NCBI GenBank assembly: GCA_025201345.1
Contig: JAIXMG010000019.1
Coordinates: 647,125-711,124 of the forward strand
Direction of reading: 5' to 3'
DNA from: Thamnidium elegans
Lineage: Eukaryota; Mucoromycota; Mucoromycetes; Mucorales; Mucoraceae
DNA: 64,000 nt
The notes under the pieces were generated by a model. The model did no database searches and was not told the origin of the DNA. It was given only the letters and a program-made list of their open reading frames with translations. Positions within the stretch are counted from its first letter, which is position 1; the number at the start of each line of letters is the position of its first letter. Of this stretch, positions 11,456-22,374 are shown piece after piece. The translations under genes were made by a program, and so were the position numbers.

Positions 11456-12809
11456 AATATAATTAGGCTATCATCGAAGAAAGAAAATATGGCGTCGCTA
11501 ATCTATGTTAAGGACAAATAAATTACCAATTTAAATTACAGAGGAAATATAAATTGATATTACAAATATAACAAAAGATGACAGATAAAGTATAAGTTTA
11601 TTAAATGTAAATAATAAAAGTACAAGAAATAATAATGGCATTAAACAGATATAAACTCTAAGTTTATACTTATATCTGTTTTCTGGGTATTTATAATAAT
11701 TGCAAGAATGATGTTAAATCGGAACGTATAGTTAGGTACGTGCTTTACGAGTATTGCTGCTTATCATTTTTTGTGGTTCTGTTAGGTCATTACATAAAAA
11801 CACAGAAGGCATGGTTTGAGCCATTATTTTAAAATTTCTGCCGGGAAACTATTGTAAAGGTGGCGTACCTTCGTTCGGATTTCTGTCAATACATTAGTTT
11901 CGTTCACGTGACGATTTTATGTCAAAAAACGGGATGCGATGGGACACGTTGGTGTAAAACAAGAAAAGGACTTTACTGCTATTTACTATATATTTTTGTT
12001 TTTTTGTGCCAGTTATTTGGGATTTATTTACTCACGTGATATATTTAATTGTTTTTACATACGTGCTTACCTTGTTGACAACTTATTTTAGCGCATAATA
12101 AAGATGAAAGACAAGTTTTCTCCAATTATAATAGCTCTGACATATTTCTATCTCTTAAATATTCAGAGATACCTGAACTTGAAAATAAAAACGTGTTATT
12201 AGGTTTCAAAGTAATACATGATAGTTTTATAGATATTTTCGTAGAACACTTTTAGAAAAAATAAAAATTGCTTTCTTCAGGTTTCGACTTTTCAATGTTC
12301 AAAAAACACTTGTTGAAAGACACATCCTGTAGAGGCATTTTGGACATAACATCAGTCCCGGAAAGTCAGTGATGAATCAGTCATTTTTTTTAGCGGAAAA
12401 TATGGATGTCACTCTTACAAGCATTACAGTAAATGAGTTAATATGGAAAGAATACAATTGCGCTTTTGAATAAATATGCAAACTTTTTTGACAATATAAA
12501 AAAAAAAAAAAAAAACTTTAATTAACGCAACTGTAAATCATCGAGATACAACTTAGTGCATTTAATCTAATTAATCTAATATGATGTGTTGTTCTCTAGT
12601 CTCTTTTACGCTTACTAGTTTTTTTTTTTTTACCCTTCATGGGGGTTTATTATTAACTCACTTTCATTGGTTGGTCGCTTTACTTCATTACCTATGTGAC
12701 GTTTTTTATCGGCCACTCGAATAAGTAATGCATTTGTAGTGATCCCTTTTTTTTTTCTTTCTTTCTTTTTCTAATAACTTTTTCTAGCAAATTTTAAAGG
12801 AAAAAAAAA
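11456..12809. other. Intergenic; XPO1 promoter and unexplained coding-like scraps
   Basis: A small inverted repeat (AAACAGATATAA / TTATATCTGTTT) lies at 11643-11681. Between about 12140 and 12440 the plus strand shows short protein-like scraps (for example IPELENKNVLLGFKVIHDSF) split by stops, possibly an old coding relic. The last 150 bp hold an inverted CCAAT-like motif and T-runs typical of a promoter for the next gene. Confidence 0.4.
11643..11681. repeat. Short inverted repeat (12-bp arms)
   Basis: Arms AAACAGATATAA and TTATATCTGTTT surround 15 bases that are themselves partly palindromic (ATAAACT/AGTTTAT). It could form a hairpin in DNA or RNA. No TA duplication or coding sequence supports a mobile element. 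Confidence 0.4.
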
Positions 12810-13462
12810 ATGGCTGATTCTATTTTAGATTTTAGTAAAGAACTCGATGTTACTTTATTAGATCAGGTCGTAATGACCTTTTTCACTGGTTCTGGTAGCG
12901 AAGTATGTTTTTTCTTCCAAGAAAACTTTACCAAATCCTTTTAATATTTCTCACGAATTTATAATATATTCATGTATTTAGCAACAATTAGCTCAACAGA
13001 TCTTGACTCAATTCCAAGATCATGAAGAAGCTTGGACCAGAGTAGATGGTATTTTAGAGAAATCTTCTGTTCCTCAAACAAAGGTAAAATATATATATAT
13101 ATAAAGGGGGGGGGGGAGGATATGAAAGTATACATTTTTTTAACGCGTTTGTTTAGTTTATCGCGTTACAAATTCTTGAAAAATTTGTTCAAACCAGATG
13201 GAATACCTTGCAAGCTGATAGTCGAAATGGTAAGAATTGTTGTCAATTCGTTAGTACACCAATCAATTAAACTTTTTTTTTGTTTTTCTTTATTAGCTAT
13301 TCGCTACTTCATTGTGAACGTCATCGTAAAGCAATCTTCTGACGAGACAAACTTACTCAAGGAACGTACTTATATCAACAAGCTTAACATGGTCCTTGTT
13401 CAAGTAAATATAACAAAACAAAAAAGAAAAAAAAAACTTTCTTTTTGCTTTAAAAATGTTGT

Positions 13463-13494
<32 letters not shown>

Positions 13495-16400
13495 CTTTTT
13501 TTCTTTTATAGATCCTTAAGCAAGAATGGCCTCATAACTGGCCCTCATTCATTCCTGAAATTATTTCTTCTAGTAAGTCTAATCTTTCTCTTTGTGAAAA
13601 CAACATGGCCATCTTGAAGCTTTTAAGGTAAAATTAATTTGACGAAAAAAAAAAAAAAAAACTTTTACTAAATTTTACTTTATAGTGAGGAAATTTTCGA
13701 TTTCTCTGCTGAACAAATGACCCAATTGAAGGCATCTACTTTGAAGACACAAATGAAATCAGAGTTCGCAGAGATTTACAATTTGTGTCGAGAAGTACTT
13801 GACAAGGCTGTCAAACCTAGTCTTATCAAGGCTACACTTGAAACCTTGTTAAGATTTGTTCATTGGGTTCCCGTTGAATATATCTTTGAAACCGATCTTA
13901 TCCCAATTCTTCGCAACAAGGTAAATAGAGAGAGAAAGAGAGAGTACACGAATACGCGTGTAAAAGAGAACGATTTACGATTTTAGATGATGTTGTCTAA
14001 TACTATTTATTTAGTTCTTTGAAGTACCTCAATTTAGAAACGTTACTTTAAAGTGTTTTACTGAAATCAGTGCTCTTCAAATCACCGAGAACTACTACGA
14101 AAAGATGGTAAGCATGTTCACTAGCATCATGACTGCTACAAATACCATGATTCCTCCCAGTACCAGTACGTATATCACCCCCTTTTTTTCTTTTGACGTA
14201 TAGACTGATATTAATCATACTTTTATAGACATTGCTGAAGTATACGAGAACAGTAATGATGATGATCAAGAGTTTGTTCAAAATTTAGCACTCTTCCTTA
14301 CAGGTTATCTTGCTATTCATTTGAAGGTAAAAAAAAAAGAAGAAACGGCCCCCCAAAAAAAAAAAAAAAAAAAAAAAAAGATTTTATATATGCTAATATA
14401 ATATTTTAAAAATAGACTGTTGAACGTTATCCTAATAGTCACGAACTTTTGGTTAATGCTCATTTCTATCTTATCAAGATTTCCCGTGTTGAAGATCGTG
14501 AGATTTTCAAGATTTGTTTAGAATACTGGTCCAAGTTAGTCCAAGGTTTGTTTGAAGAAGCTTCTTCTGCAGGCAGCGGGTCATTATTAGATTTAAACAA
14601 CATGGGTGGATATAACGGTGCTTCCAGAAAGAACCTTTATATTTCTGTTTTATCCAACCTGAGAGTTGTCATGATTGAATGTATGGTAAAGCCTGAAGAA
14701 GTTTTAGTTGTTGAAAACGATGAAGGTGAAATTGTTAGAGAATTCTTCAAGGAAAGTGATACTATTATCTTGTACAAGAGTATGAAGGAAGTTCTTGTTT
14801 ATTTGACCAATCTTGATGTTTCCGATACTGAAGAAATTATGACTACTAAATTGGCTAGACAGGTAAGAGTGCAGTTCTCATATTTATACAAGAAACGCAT
14901 TTACTAAAAGTATACATGTAGATGGATGGCAGTGAATGGTCTTGGAATAACCTTAATAAGCTTTGTTGGGCTATTGGTTCCATTTCTGGTGCCATGAACG
15001 AAGAGACTGAAAAACGTTTCTTGGTTACTGTTATTAAGGAGCTTCTTTCTCTTTGTGAAATGAAGCGTGGTAAAGATAACAAGGCAGTTGTCGCCTCTAA
15101 CATTATGTACTGTGTTGGTCAATATCCTCGTTTCTTGAAGGCCCATTGGAAATTCCTCAAGACAGTTGCTAACAAATTATTTGAATTTATGCATGAATCG
15201 CATGAAGGTGTTCAAGATATGGCTTGCGATACTTTTATCAAGATCTCTCAACAATGTAAACGTCATTTTGTTGTTCAACAATCTGGAGAAGTATGTCCTT
15301 TTGTTGAAGAAATTCTTGATAACGTTAATCGCATCACTTCTGATCTTTCCCCTCAACAAATTCATACTTTCTATGAAGCCATTGGTTATATGGTTGCTGC
15401 TCAAACCAATCCTCCCGCTCAAGAAAGATTGATGAACAAATTTATGGAACTTCCTAATTCAGCTTGGGAGAATATGATGAATCAAGCCAAGCAAAATACG
15501 GATTGTTTGAATAACCCTAGTGAAATTAAGGTGTTATCTAACGTGTTAAAGACAAATGTTGCAGCTTGTAGATCTGTTGGATCTGCTTATATTATTCAAT
15601 TGAGTAAGATTTATATGGATTTATTAGCACTTTATCGTATTGTTGGTAATTTGGTTTCTCAAAGTGTTGCCACTCAAGGTGAAATCGCTACCAAGACACC
15701 CAAGGTTCGTGGTTGGAGAACCATCAAGAAGGAGATTTTAAAGTTGGTTGATTCATATATTGAGTGTACTGACAATATTCAAACTGTTGATGCCAATATG
15801 GTTGATCCCTTCTTGGAAGCGGTCTTGAGTGACTATAACTCTAATGTAGATGCTGCTAGAGATGCTGAGGTATTGAACGTTATTTCGACCATTATTGATA
15901 AGTTACAAGGCTCCATGACCCGTCGTGTTCCTATTATTTTCGAAGCAACCTTTGAACCTACTTTAAATATGATTACCAAAGACTTTGCCGAATACCCCGA
16001 TCATAGAACCGGTTTCTATTCCATGTTGAGAACAATCAATAGACATTGCTTCCCTGCTTTATTAGAATTAGCTCCTGCTCAATTCAAGCTTTTTATTGAT
16101 AGTATCGTTTGGGGTTTTAAGCATACTATGCGTGATATTGCAGACCTTGGTCTTGATATCTGTGGTGAGCTTATCGATAACATTAGTCGTACCGATCCTT
16201 CTGTTGCTGGTGCTTTCTACCAATCTTATTACCTTAGTATCCTTCAAGATATCTTCTTTGTTCTTACTGATCGTGATCACAAGAGTGGTTTCAAGGGTCA
16301 AACTGAAGTTTTGGCTCGTCTCTTCCAATTGGTATCTAATAATATGATTGCTGTACCACTTTATAACCCCTCTCAGGTATCTAATCCTAATACAAGTAAT

Positions 16401-16768
16401 GCCGATTTCTTGCGTGATTATGTTTCAACCCTCTTACAAAATGCTTTCCCTCATCTTCAAAGGTAAGATATATATTTATTATTATTTTGTAGTGAATTTA
16501 ACCAATTATATATAATAGTGGTCAAGTTAAGGTCTTTATTCATGCCATGTTCGAATTTAATAATGATCCTAATAAATTCAAGTTGGAAGTTCGTGATTTC
16601 CTTATTCAATTGAAGGAATTTGCTGGCGAGAATGCAGAACTCTACTTGGAAGAAAAGGAAAACGAGTTGGAAGCTCAAAGAAAGGCAGAGATGGCAAAAG
16701 CATTAGCTATTCCAGGTATGATTAAACCTTCTGAATTACCTGTTATGGATGAAGATGAAGCTCTTTAA
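12810..16768 (+). CDS. XPO1: Exportin-1 (CRM1), nuclear export receptor
   Basis: Eleven exons (12810..12902, 12982..13083, 13157..13229, 13297..13403, 13512..13627, 13686..13920, 14015..14165, 14229..14326, 14416..14862, 14922..16462, 16519..16768) join in frame to about 1070 residues, the usual CRM1 length. CRM1 is a HEAT-repeat karyopherin that carries leucine-rich NES cargo out of the nucleus with RanGTP. The N-terminus ([17 protein letters not shown]) and the importin-beta-like CRM1 domain ([23 protein letters not shown]) match. The NES groove segment [15 protein letters not shown], with Cys at about residue 519, is the counterpart of human Cys528, the leptomycin B target. HEAT repeats [11 protein letters not shown] and [10 protein letters not shown] follow. 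The start is preceded by a purine-rich leader. Introns hold long A-runs near 13470 and 14355. It converges with MOB4. Confidence 0.97.
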
Positions 16769-16932
16769 ATGCAATTAGAAAAAAAAATCTATTTTTTTTT
16801 TTATGAATATTATACACACATACACAAACAAAGCACATATATTACAAAATAAAATAAAAAAAAAGGAATTATATATATATTATATATATATTATATATAT
16901 TACAACATAGTAATTAGTTATTAGTTTATTTC

Positions 16933-17331
16933 TTAATGAGATAATTTAATACTAGACGTGTTATGAGGTATATTTCTATTATAGTCGTCCTCTTCCTCTT
17001 CCTCTTCCTCTTCTTCATCTTCGTTTGTAGTACTATTATTGTCGGGAATACTGACTAGACTAGGAGGTATTAAGCTGTATGTTTGAGACAATAACAGAAA
17101 TCTTGCATATAAACTTGTTTCGTTCTAATTAAGGGAATTAGTATGTACAATTTATCTCCTTTATCAAAATAATCATTTTTTACCTCAAAGTATTCATATA
17201 TTTCTCTATGATGGAAATAAGCGTGTGCAAAAATACGATAAAGACGTCTAGCAATTGACTGAAAATGCTTTAGTGAAGGTTCAGGAACGGATATTCTATA
17301 TAAAAAATGTGTGTCAATTAAAAAGTATACA

Positions 17332-17368
<37 letters not shown>

Positions 17369-18014
17369 CATACTATACCTGCTTGGAAAGTATTTAGAAT
17401 TGTTTAATAATATGGTTGCACCGTCTAATGTATGTATGATATAATCTATTGCTGGACACTATATAACATGTTGAGTGACTTTTTTTATAATAAAAGAGTT
17501 TTTTTTTTTAGCTTACTGATTGAGTAGACGGATGAGCAGCACAAAGATATAACCAACCATCAGCTTTCATTTCAGGACAGTTTTCTCTCGTACATTCAGA
17601 TTCTAAAGCAACAACAAGTAAACTAAGTTCTAAACATACTTGACTATATATAATATTTAATAAAAAGTCCAAATAGGTATTTCAAGACTTTGTTTACCGT
17701 AAATGTTCGTATTGCCAAACATCATCATCAACATTCTCAGGTAATTGAACTATATATTGAACATGGCTACAGTCTAACCGTATTAATTGCTGTAAATACT
17801 CTTGTACGTTAAATGAAGACTCTAAAGAATCTAAAGGTTCAAATGGCCATTGAAAAGTATCCTGTATATAAAAAAAAAAAGTATGAGGATGAAAGTCTTT
17901 TTTTTTTTTTTTTATTATTTTATTTTATTTTCTTGAAAGATAAATTACTTCTAAACGTCTACCAGGATAGAGTCTTCTTAACGTAACTGAAGGTGCTGAC
18001 ACTGTTTCGGTCAT
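16933..18014 (-). CDS. MOB4: MOB kinase activator-like 4 (phocein), STRIPAK subunit
   Basis: Six exons (18014..17949, 17861..17698, 17643..17517, 17458..17379, 17295..17184, 17124..16933) encode about 246 residues. MOB4/phocein is the Mob subunit of the striatin-PP2A (STRIPAK) complex. Diagnostic stretches are [15 protein letters not shown], the zinc cysteines in [35 protein letters not shown] and the zinc histidines in [12 protein letters not shown]. These fit the phocein branch better than MOB1 or MOB2. The C-terminal tail is an acidic Glu/Asp run, longer than in animals, coded by an impure GAR repeat. The fourth intron contains a run of about 30 A on the plus strand. Stop codons of this gene and XPO1 are about 165 bp apart. 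Confidence 0.9.
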
Positions 18015-18359
18015 GGTTTAAATGTTAACGAGAAAAAGAGAGAGGGGAAGAAATACTAAAACCAACATAGTTTTTCTTTTTTTTTAAAAAAAACTCGTCT
18101 CCTTTTATCGTCACATTAAAAATTCATGCTATTTTTGCTTTTTTATTTTTAAATGTCCTAAAACAGGACGCTTGCCCTTCTTTACTGTTAGTTCGCTCAG
18201 CTGTGCACATGTATAATCTACTGATCATTTGTCTCACCACAGCTAAAATCACATAAATAGTGTACAATACTACTTCGAATTTGATATAAGTTGTTTCAAT
18301 AAAAGGTTACCTTTTTACCACTCTACATTTATTACTGTTAGACTTTTCTTATGGCTAAA
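18015..18359. other. Intergenic; MOB4 promoter
   Basis: AT-rich sequence with short homopolymers. It contains no recognisable coding frame or repeat and runs into the kinase relic to the right. Confidence 0.5.
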
Positions 18360-18660
18360 CTGCGTAAAATTCGACACACCCGAATAGAAAAATTATGAAC
18401 GTTACGAAACAGTCGTGACAAATTTAGGTCGCGATGTTTTTAGTTCTGTTGTAAAAGCAAAGTATCAAGAAACAGATGAAGAAGTGGCTATTAAACTGAT
18501 TCATAATAATGAAACAATGTAACTTTTTAATTATCATGCATTTACTAGGTAACAAGTTTCTTATACATGTTGTTTTTATGTAGTTATATTTAAGGCAGGT
18601 CAAAAGAATTAACCTTTCTTAAAAAAAAACTTGGGCAAAAAAAAAAACTGATATTCCTCT
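18360..18660 (+). pseudogene. Prp4-like kinase fragment, decayed
   Basis: The frame at about 18393-18520 reads NYERYETVVTNLGRD, VFSSVVKAKYQETDEEV, then AIKLIHNNETM. The pattern GxGVFSxVVxA...EVAIKIIxNNExM is specific to the Prp4 (PRPF4B) splicing-kinase N-lobe. Further on, after an intron-like gap ending near 18590, KAG then KELTFLKK corresponds to the next conserved block (KxGxKELxFLKKL). The second glycine of the P-loop is Asp here, there is a frame break before KELTFL, and no catalytic HRD loop or DFG follows within 1 kb. This looks like a partial, dead duplicate; the functional gene should be elsewhere. Confidence 0.55.
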
Positions 18661-18971
18661 AAAATGCTGTCAATTATGTAAACTTATGGAATAAAAAAAA
18701 AATTACATCCTTCTTTCTTCTTTAATTTTTTCTTTCTCATAATTAACTGGTAAGTATATCTTTTTATTGAGCAAGAAGAAGAAGACGAAGAAGGGAGTAT
18801 CAGTTTCATACATAAAAGGATGGTTTTCATATATGATACTCAATTGTATCGCATAAAGAAGCTAAAATGTACATCCTTTGGCAAAATACTTAACATTATT
18901 TATGATAAACCAATCTCAGGGTATGAAATTTTTACTACATTTTTAAAGGTACATTGAAACTCTTTAGCCTG

Positions 18972-19145
18972 CTTGGACTTTTGCTCTTCTCGTACTTGTG
19001 CTCTACTGTTACTTTTTGCTCTGCTTGGATTTTGGTCTAGTTACTCGGATTCTTGCTCTAGTTACTTGGATTCTTGCTTTTCTTGTATTTTTTTTTTTTT
19101 TTTTTTTTTTTTGCTCTACTTGGACTCTGATTGTGCTTGTAATGT
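18972..19145. repeat. Degenerate minisatellite, TTGGATTCTTGCTCTAGTTAC-type units
   Basis: Imperfect units of about 20-22 bp share the motifs GCTCTxxTTGGA and TCTAGTTAC, for example CTAGTTACTCGGATTCTTGC followed directly by CTAGTTACTTGGATTCTTGC. The array is interrupted by a run of about 24 T. The open frame across it is low-complexity Ser/Cys/Leu/Phe and not a believable gene. Confidence 0.5.
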
Positions 19146-19919
19146 TTTTCTTTTTCGCGAAGTGATTTTACCATTTTCATTTTTGTGAGTACGTTAAATC
19201 TACTTTTCTATAACAATTGTTTTTTATAGTAAAGATTGACGATATTTAGTAGCCCTTTTTTATTCATTTATAAATGAAAGTGCTACAATTAATGACTGTC
19301 CAGCTTAGGATAAAAAAAAAAGAATATGTTTTGTATATTTCTCTGGAACAGCTCAAACATAAGAATACTTGTTTACATAAAAGTTACAGTATAACCTCAA
19401 ATCAGGATAACTAAGAATAGAAAAGAAACTAGTTTTTAACGGATATTTCGCTGCTGACCATTTGTTATTAATATAGCCTGGAAGAACAATTCCCCATAAA
19501 ATACAAATGCTTTGTTTTTTTTTGTTTTTAAATGTACCAAAACAGGGTAAACTTCTTATAATTGGCTTGAGTAAACTCCTCAGGTGGTACCTTGGTTTAA
19601 TCAAAAGATTTAGTTTTTAGTAGGGTATTTACTGAGTTGAGTTCATATTAACTACGCAAAAATAGTTTATTAGTGATTGTAATAATTCATTTACTGTTAA
19701 TTTATTATATCTTGTTCGATACAGGCATTTCAACCCTTAAAAGATATAGTTTTTTTTGTAATGCAAATAAAAAATATAATGATGGATTTGATGTCATGTA
19801 GTCAGTGTAATACACATGTTATTCTGTCAACAATTTTTTTTAAAGCAAATAGATTCTATAAAAGGATCAAAAGACCTCTTTTACAATTTTATATAAATGA
19901 CACAATTTATCATGTGAGT

Positions 19920-19920
<1 letters not shown>

Positions 19921-19953
<33 letters not shown>

Positions 19954-19972
19954 CGACAACAACGACAACAAT
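19921..19972. repeat. CAA/CGA microsatellite
   Basis: About 16 ACA/CAA units with two interspersed CGA units. It lies about 300 bp upstream of the GT49 gene and is not in a coding frame. Confidence 0.8.
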
Positions 19973-20271
19973 GATAATTGAACAATATAGTACATTATAT
20001 AAAAAACTTTTTTTTTTTTTTTTTTATATATCTGGTATGACAAGAGTCGCTTATGGGCTCAAGAGGGGCTGAGGAGGGAAAAATAATAAATAACAAAATC
20101 GGGCAGTTGTGTGTAACTAGGTCAAGTGTTTGTTTTATTATTTTTAGAATTTTTTCTGTATATATATATAAAAGCATAAGGTCTTTTTTTTTTTTTTTTT
20201 TTCTTTTTTCATATATATTATATTTCTCTTTCTCTCTCTCTCTCCCTTTTTTACATATTTAAAAAATAAAA

Positions 20272-21713
20272 ATGGCAGCAGAATTACAATCATACATGGC
20301 GCGTAGAGGTGTCAAAGCCATCATGATGTTAATGGCTCTATCCTGTTTGGCACTTGTCTCAAAATATTATACAACCGAAAGTAGTTCTTCCTACTACCGT
20401 AGAGCTCTTTTCTATAGAAACGATTCATCGTTACAACAAGGTCAATTCAATAGTCATTTTAGCTGGACTGATGGCAATGGTAAGCTTTTATGATATTAAT
20501 AATTAAAAAAAAAATAGTATAAATAACAGTTATAAAAGGTGGTTTACATCAATTACCTATAGAAACCGTTTTATCTAAATCTTTTTCGTTATCTTCTTAT
20601 TCTGAACAATCACAAATTATTCCTTATTACTACAAGTCTGAATTGAATATGACGGGAGAAGATATTACAATTGTTACACTTGTTACTAGAAATAGAATTC
20701 CCAACTTGGCAAGACTTGCTACACAATACCAAGGTACGATTACTAGATAATAATAAACAATAACATGTTCCTAATATATAAATGTAGGACCTATTTCTAC
20801 TACTATTCATATATCAGATGATGAAGAAGGAGAATATACACTTGATATATTACAAGATGCTATGAATAGAAATTCAGCGATGCGTAAATACGTTGATGTA
20901 CATGTGGTTCGTGACGAATTTGACCGAGAATTAAATCTTTGGAGAAATGTGGCCAAACTTTTTGCAAGGACTGAATACGTCATGCAACTTGATATTGATT
21001 TTTACCCATGTACCAATATTAGAGAATCCGTTTTAAATAATCCACAAGCTATGGCATTACTTCAATCAGGTACTGCTGCACTTGTAATTCCTGCCTTTGA
21101 ATTTTCCAAGCAAGAAGAAGGCTTGGACTTTCGTACATTCCCAAAGAGTAAAACGGAGCTTGTAAATCAATATAATCAAAATGAAATTGAAATGTTTCAT
21201 TCATTTTGGTTACCTGGTCATGCCCCCACTGATTATGAACGTTGGACACAGTTAAACAAATCTAATAATACTATTTATCCTGTAACAACTTATCAATTCT
21301 CATATGAACCTTATGTTATCTTTAAAAATCAAGGATCTCCCTGGTGTGATGAAAGATTTTCTGGTTATGGAAGTAACAAAGCTGCTTGCCTTTATGAATT
21401 ATATATTTCTGGTGTAGATTATTATGTATTACCAGACGATTTTATTATTCATCAAACTCATGCTTATCCTGATCAAGCTAGAAATGTAGAGGTACTTGAT
21501 TATTTTTTATTTTTTACTTTTTATACTAATTACTATTATAAACAGAGATATTATAACCGAAGACTATATACACAATTTAGGGAAGAAATTTGTATTAGAT
21601 TAGCACGTCGATTTATCGCTCAAAAGAAATGGGACCATCCAAAATCAGAGAATTTGAGAGACGAATGTGCTTCCATTAAACCTTATCAGCGCGCTATCGG
21701 AAGATTCGTGTAG
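20272..21713 (+). CDS. GT49 (LARGE/B4GAT1-like) type II glycosyltransferase
   Basis: Four exons (20272..20479, about 20530..20733, 20788..21491, 21546..21713) encode about 427 residues. A membrane anchor (AIMMLMALSCLALVS) near residue 17 makes this a type II Golgi-type enzyme. Glyco_transf_49 landmarks follow: DITIVTLVTRNRIPNLARL, the metal-binding MQLDIDFYP, then YEPYVIFKNQGSPWCDERF with GYGSNKAACLYEL and VLPDDFIIHQTHAYPD. Animal members transfer GlcA onto matriglycan; the fungal substrate is unknown and may be a glucuronic-acid cell-wall polymer (inference). Exon 2 could start nine bases later at an alternative AG. The last intron (54 bp) has no stop and keeps the frame, so an unspliced form would also be translatable. 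Confidence 0.8.
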
Positions 21714-22110
21714 CTCCCATTTGTTTTTTTTCTTTTTTTCTAAGCCGATTCTTTTTAAAGCCACACTGTTTATTATTTTTATTGTACATTATTTCTCTCA
21801 CTCTCTTTTTTTTTTTTTTTTTTTTTTTTAAAATTTTTATATAAACTGTTAAAACTCGGTGTAATAATAAACATATAATTAATTGATATACCTTATATGC
21901 TTTGTATTTGTCAAAAAAAAAAAAAAAAAAAAAAAAAAAAGCGGCTCGGAGAGTTTGTTGTACCAAATAACCCATTGTATTGTCTAAAATAAACTAGCAT
22001 CTTGATTTAGGATTTATAGTTTTTTATAGCAATTTTTAATCATAGGATAAAGTATAATTAGACTCTTAATTTCCAAAAGTAGTAGTAGTAGGATGGCCTC
22101 TTTCTTTCCG

Positions 22111-22156
<46 letters not shown>

Positions 22157-22374
22157 GTAACGGGCTTGGGAAAGTGCATAAACAAACACAAGTTTATATA
22201 CTTTAAGCTTTTTTTTTTTTAAAAAAAAAGTGATGAGGAAAAAACACGTTAAAAACCACCTATTTGTTATATAAAAGAAAATAAACAGGTTGAAAATATA
22301 ATATGGGTATATATTGACAGAAAGTGTCAAACTCAATACTCATCTCCCTTTTTTTTATTTTATTTTCACTTAAA
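21714..22374. other. Intergenic with very long homopolymers
   Basis: Contains a T-run near 21807-21829, an A-run near 21914-21940 and an A-run of about 40 at 22114-22153. The last 100 bp, with a TATATAA-like stretch and a CT-rich leader, is the probable promoter of the septin gene. Confidence 0.6.

Larger units (their letters stand above)
18661..20271. other. Intergenic, low-complexity repeats
   Basis: Holds a degenerate CT/TTGGA minisatellite (about 18972-19145), a CAA tract (about 19923-19970), T-runs (19087-19111, 20008-20025, 20183-20202) and a CT tract (20227-20245) that is probably the core promoter of the next gene. No other coding frame is supported. Confidence 0.5.
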
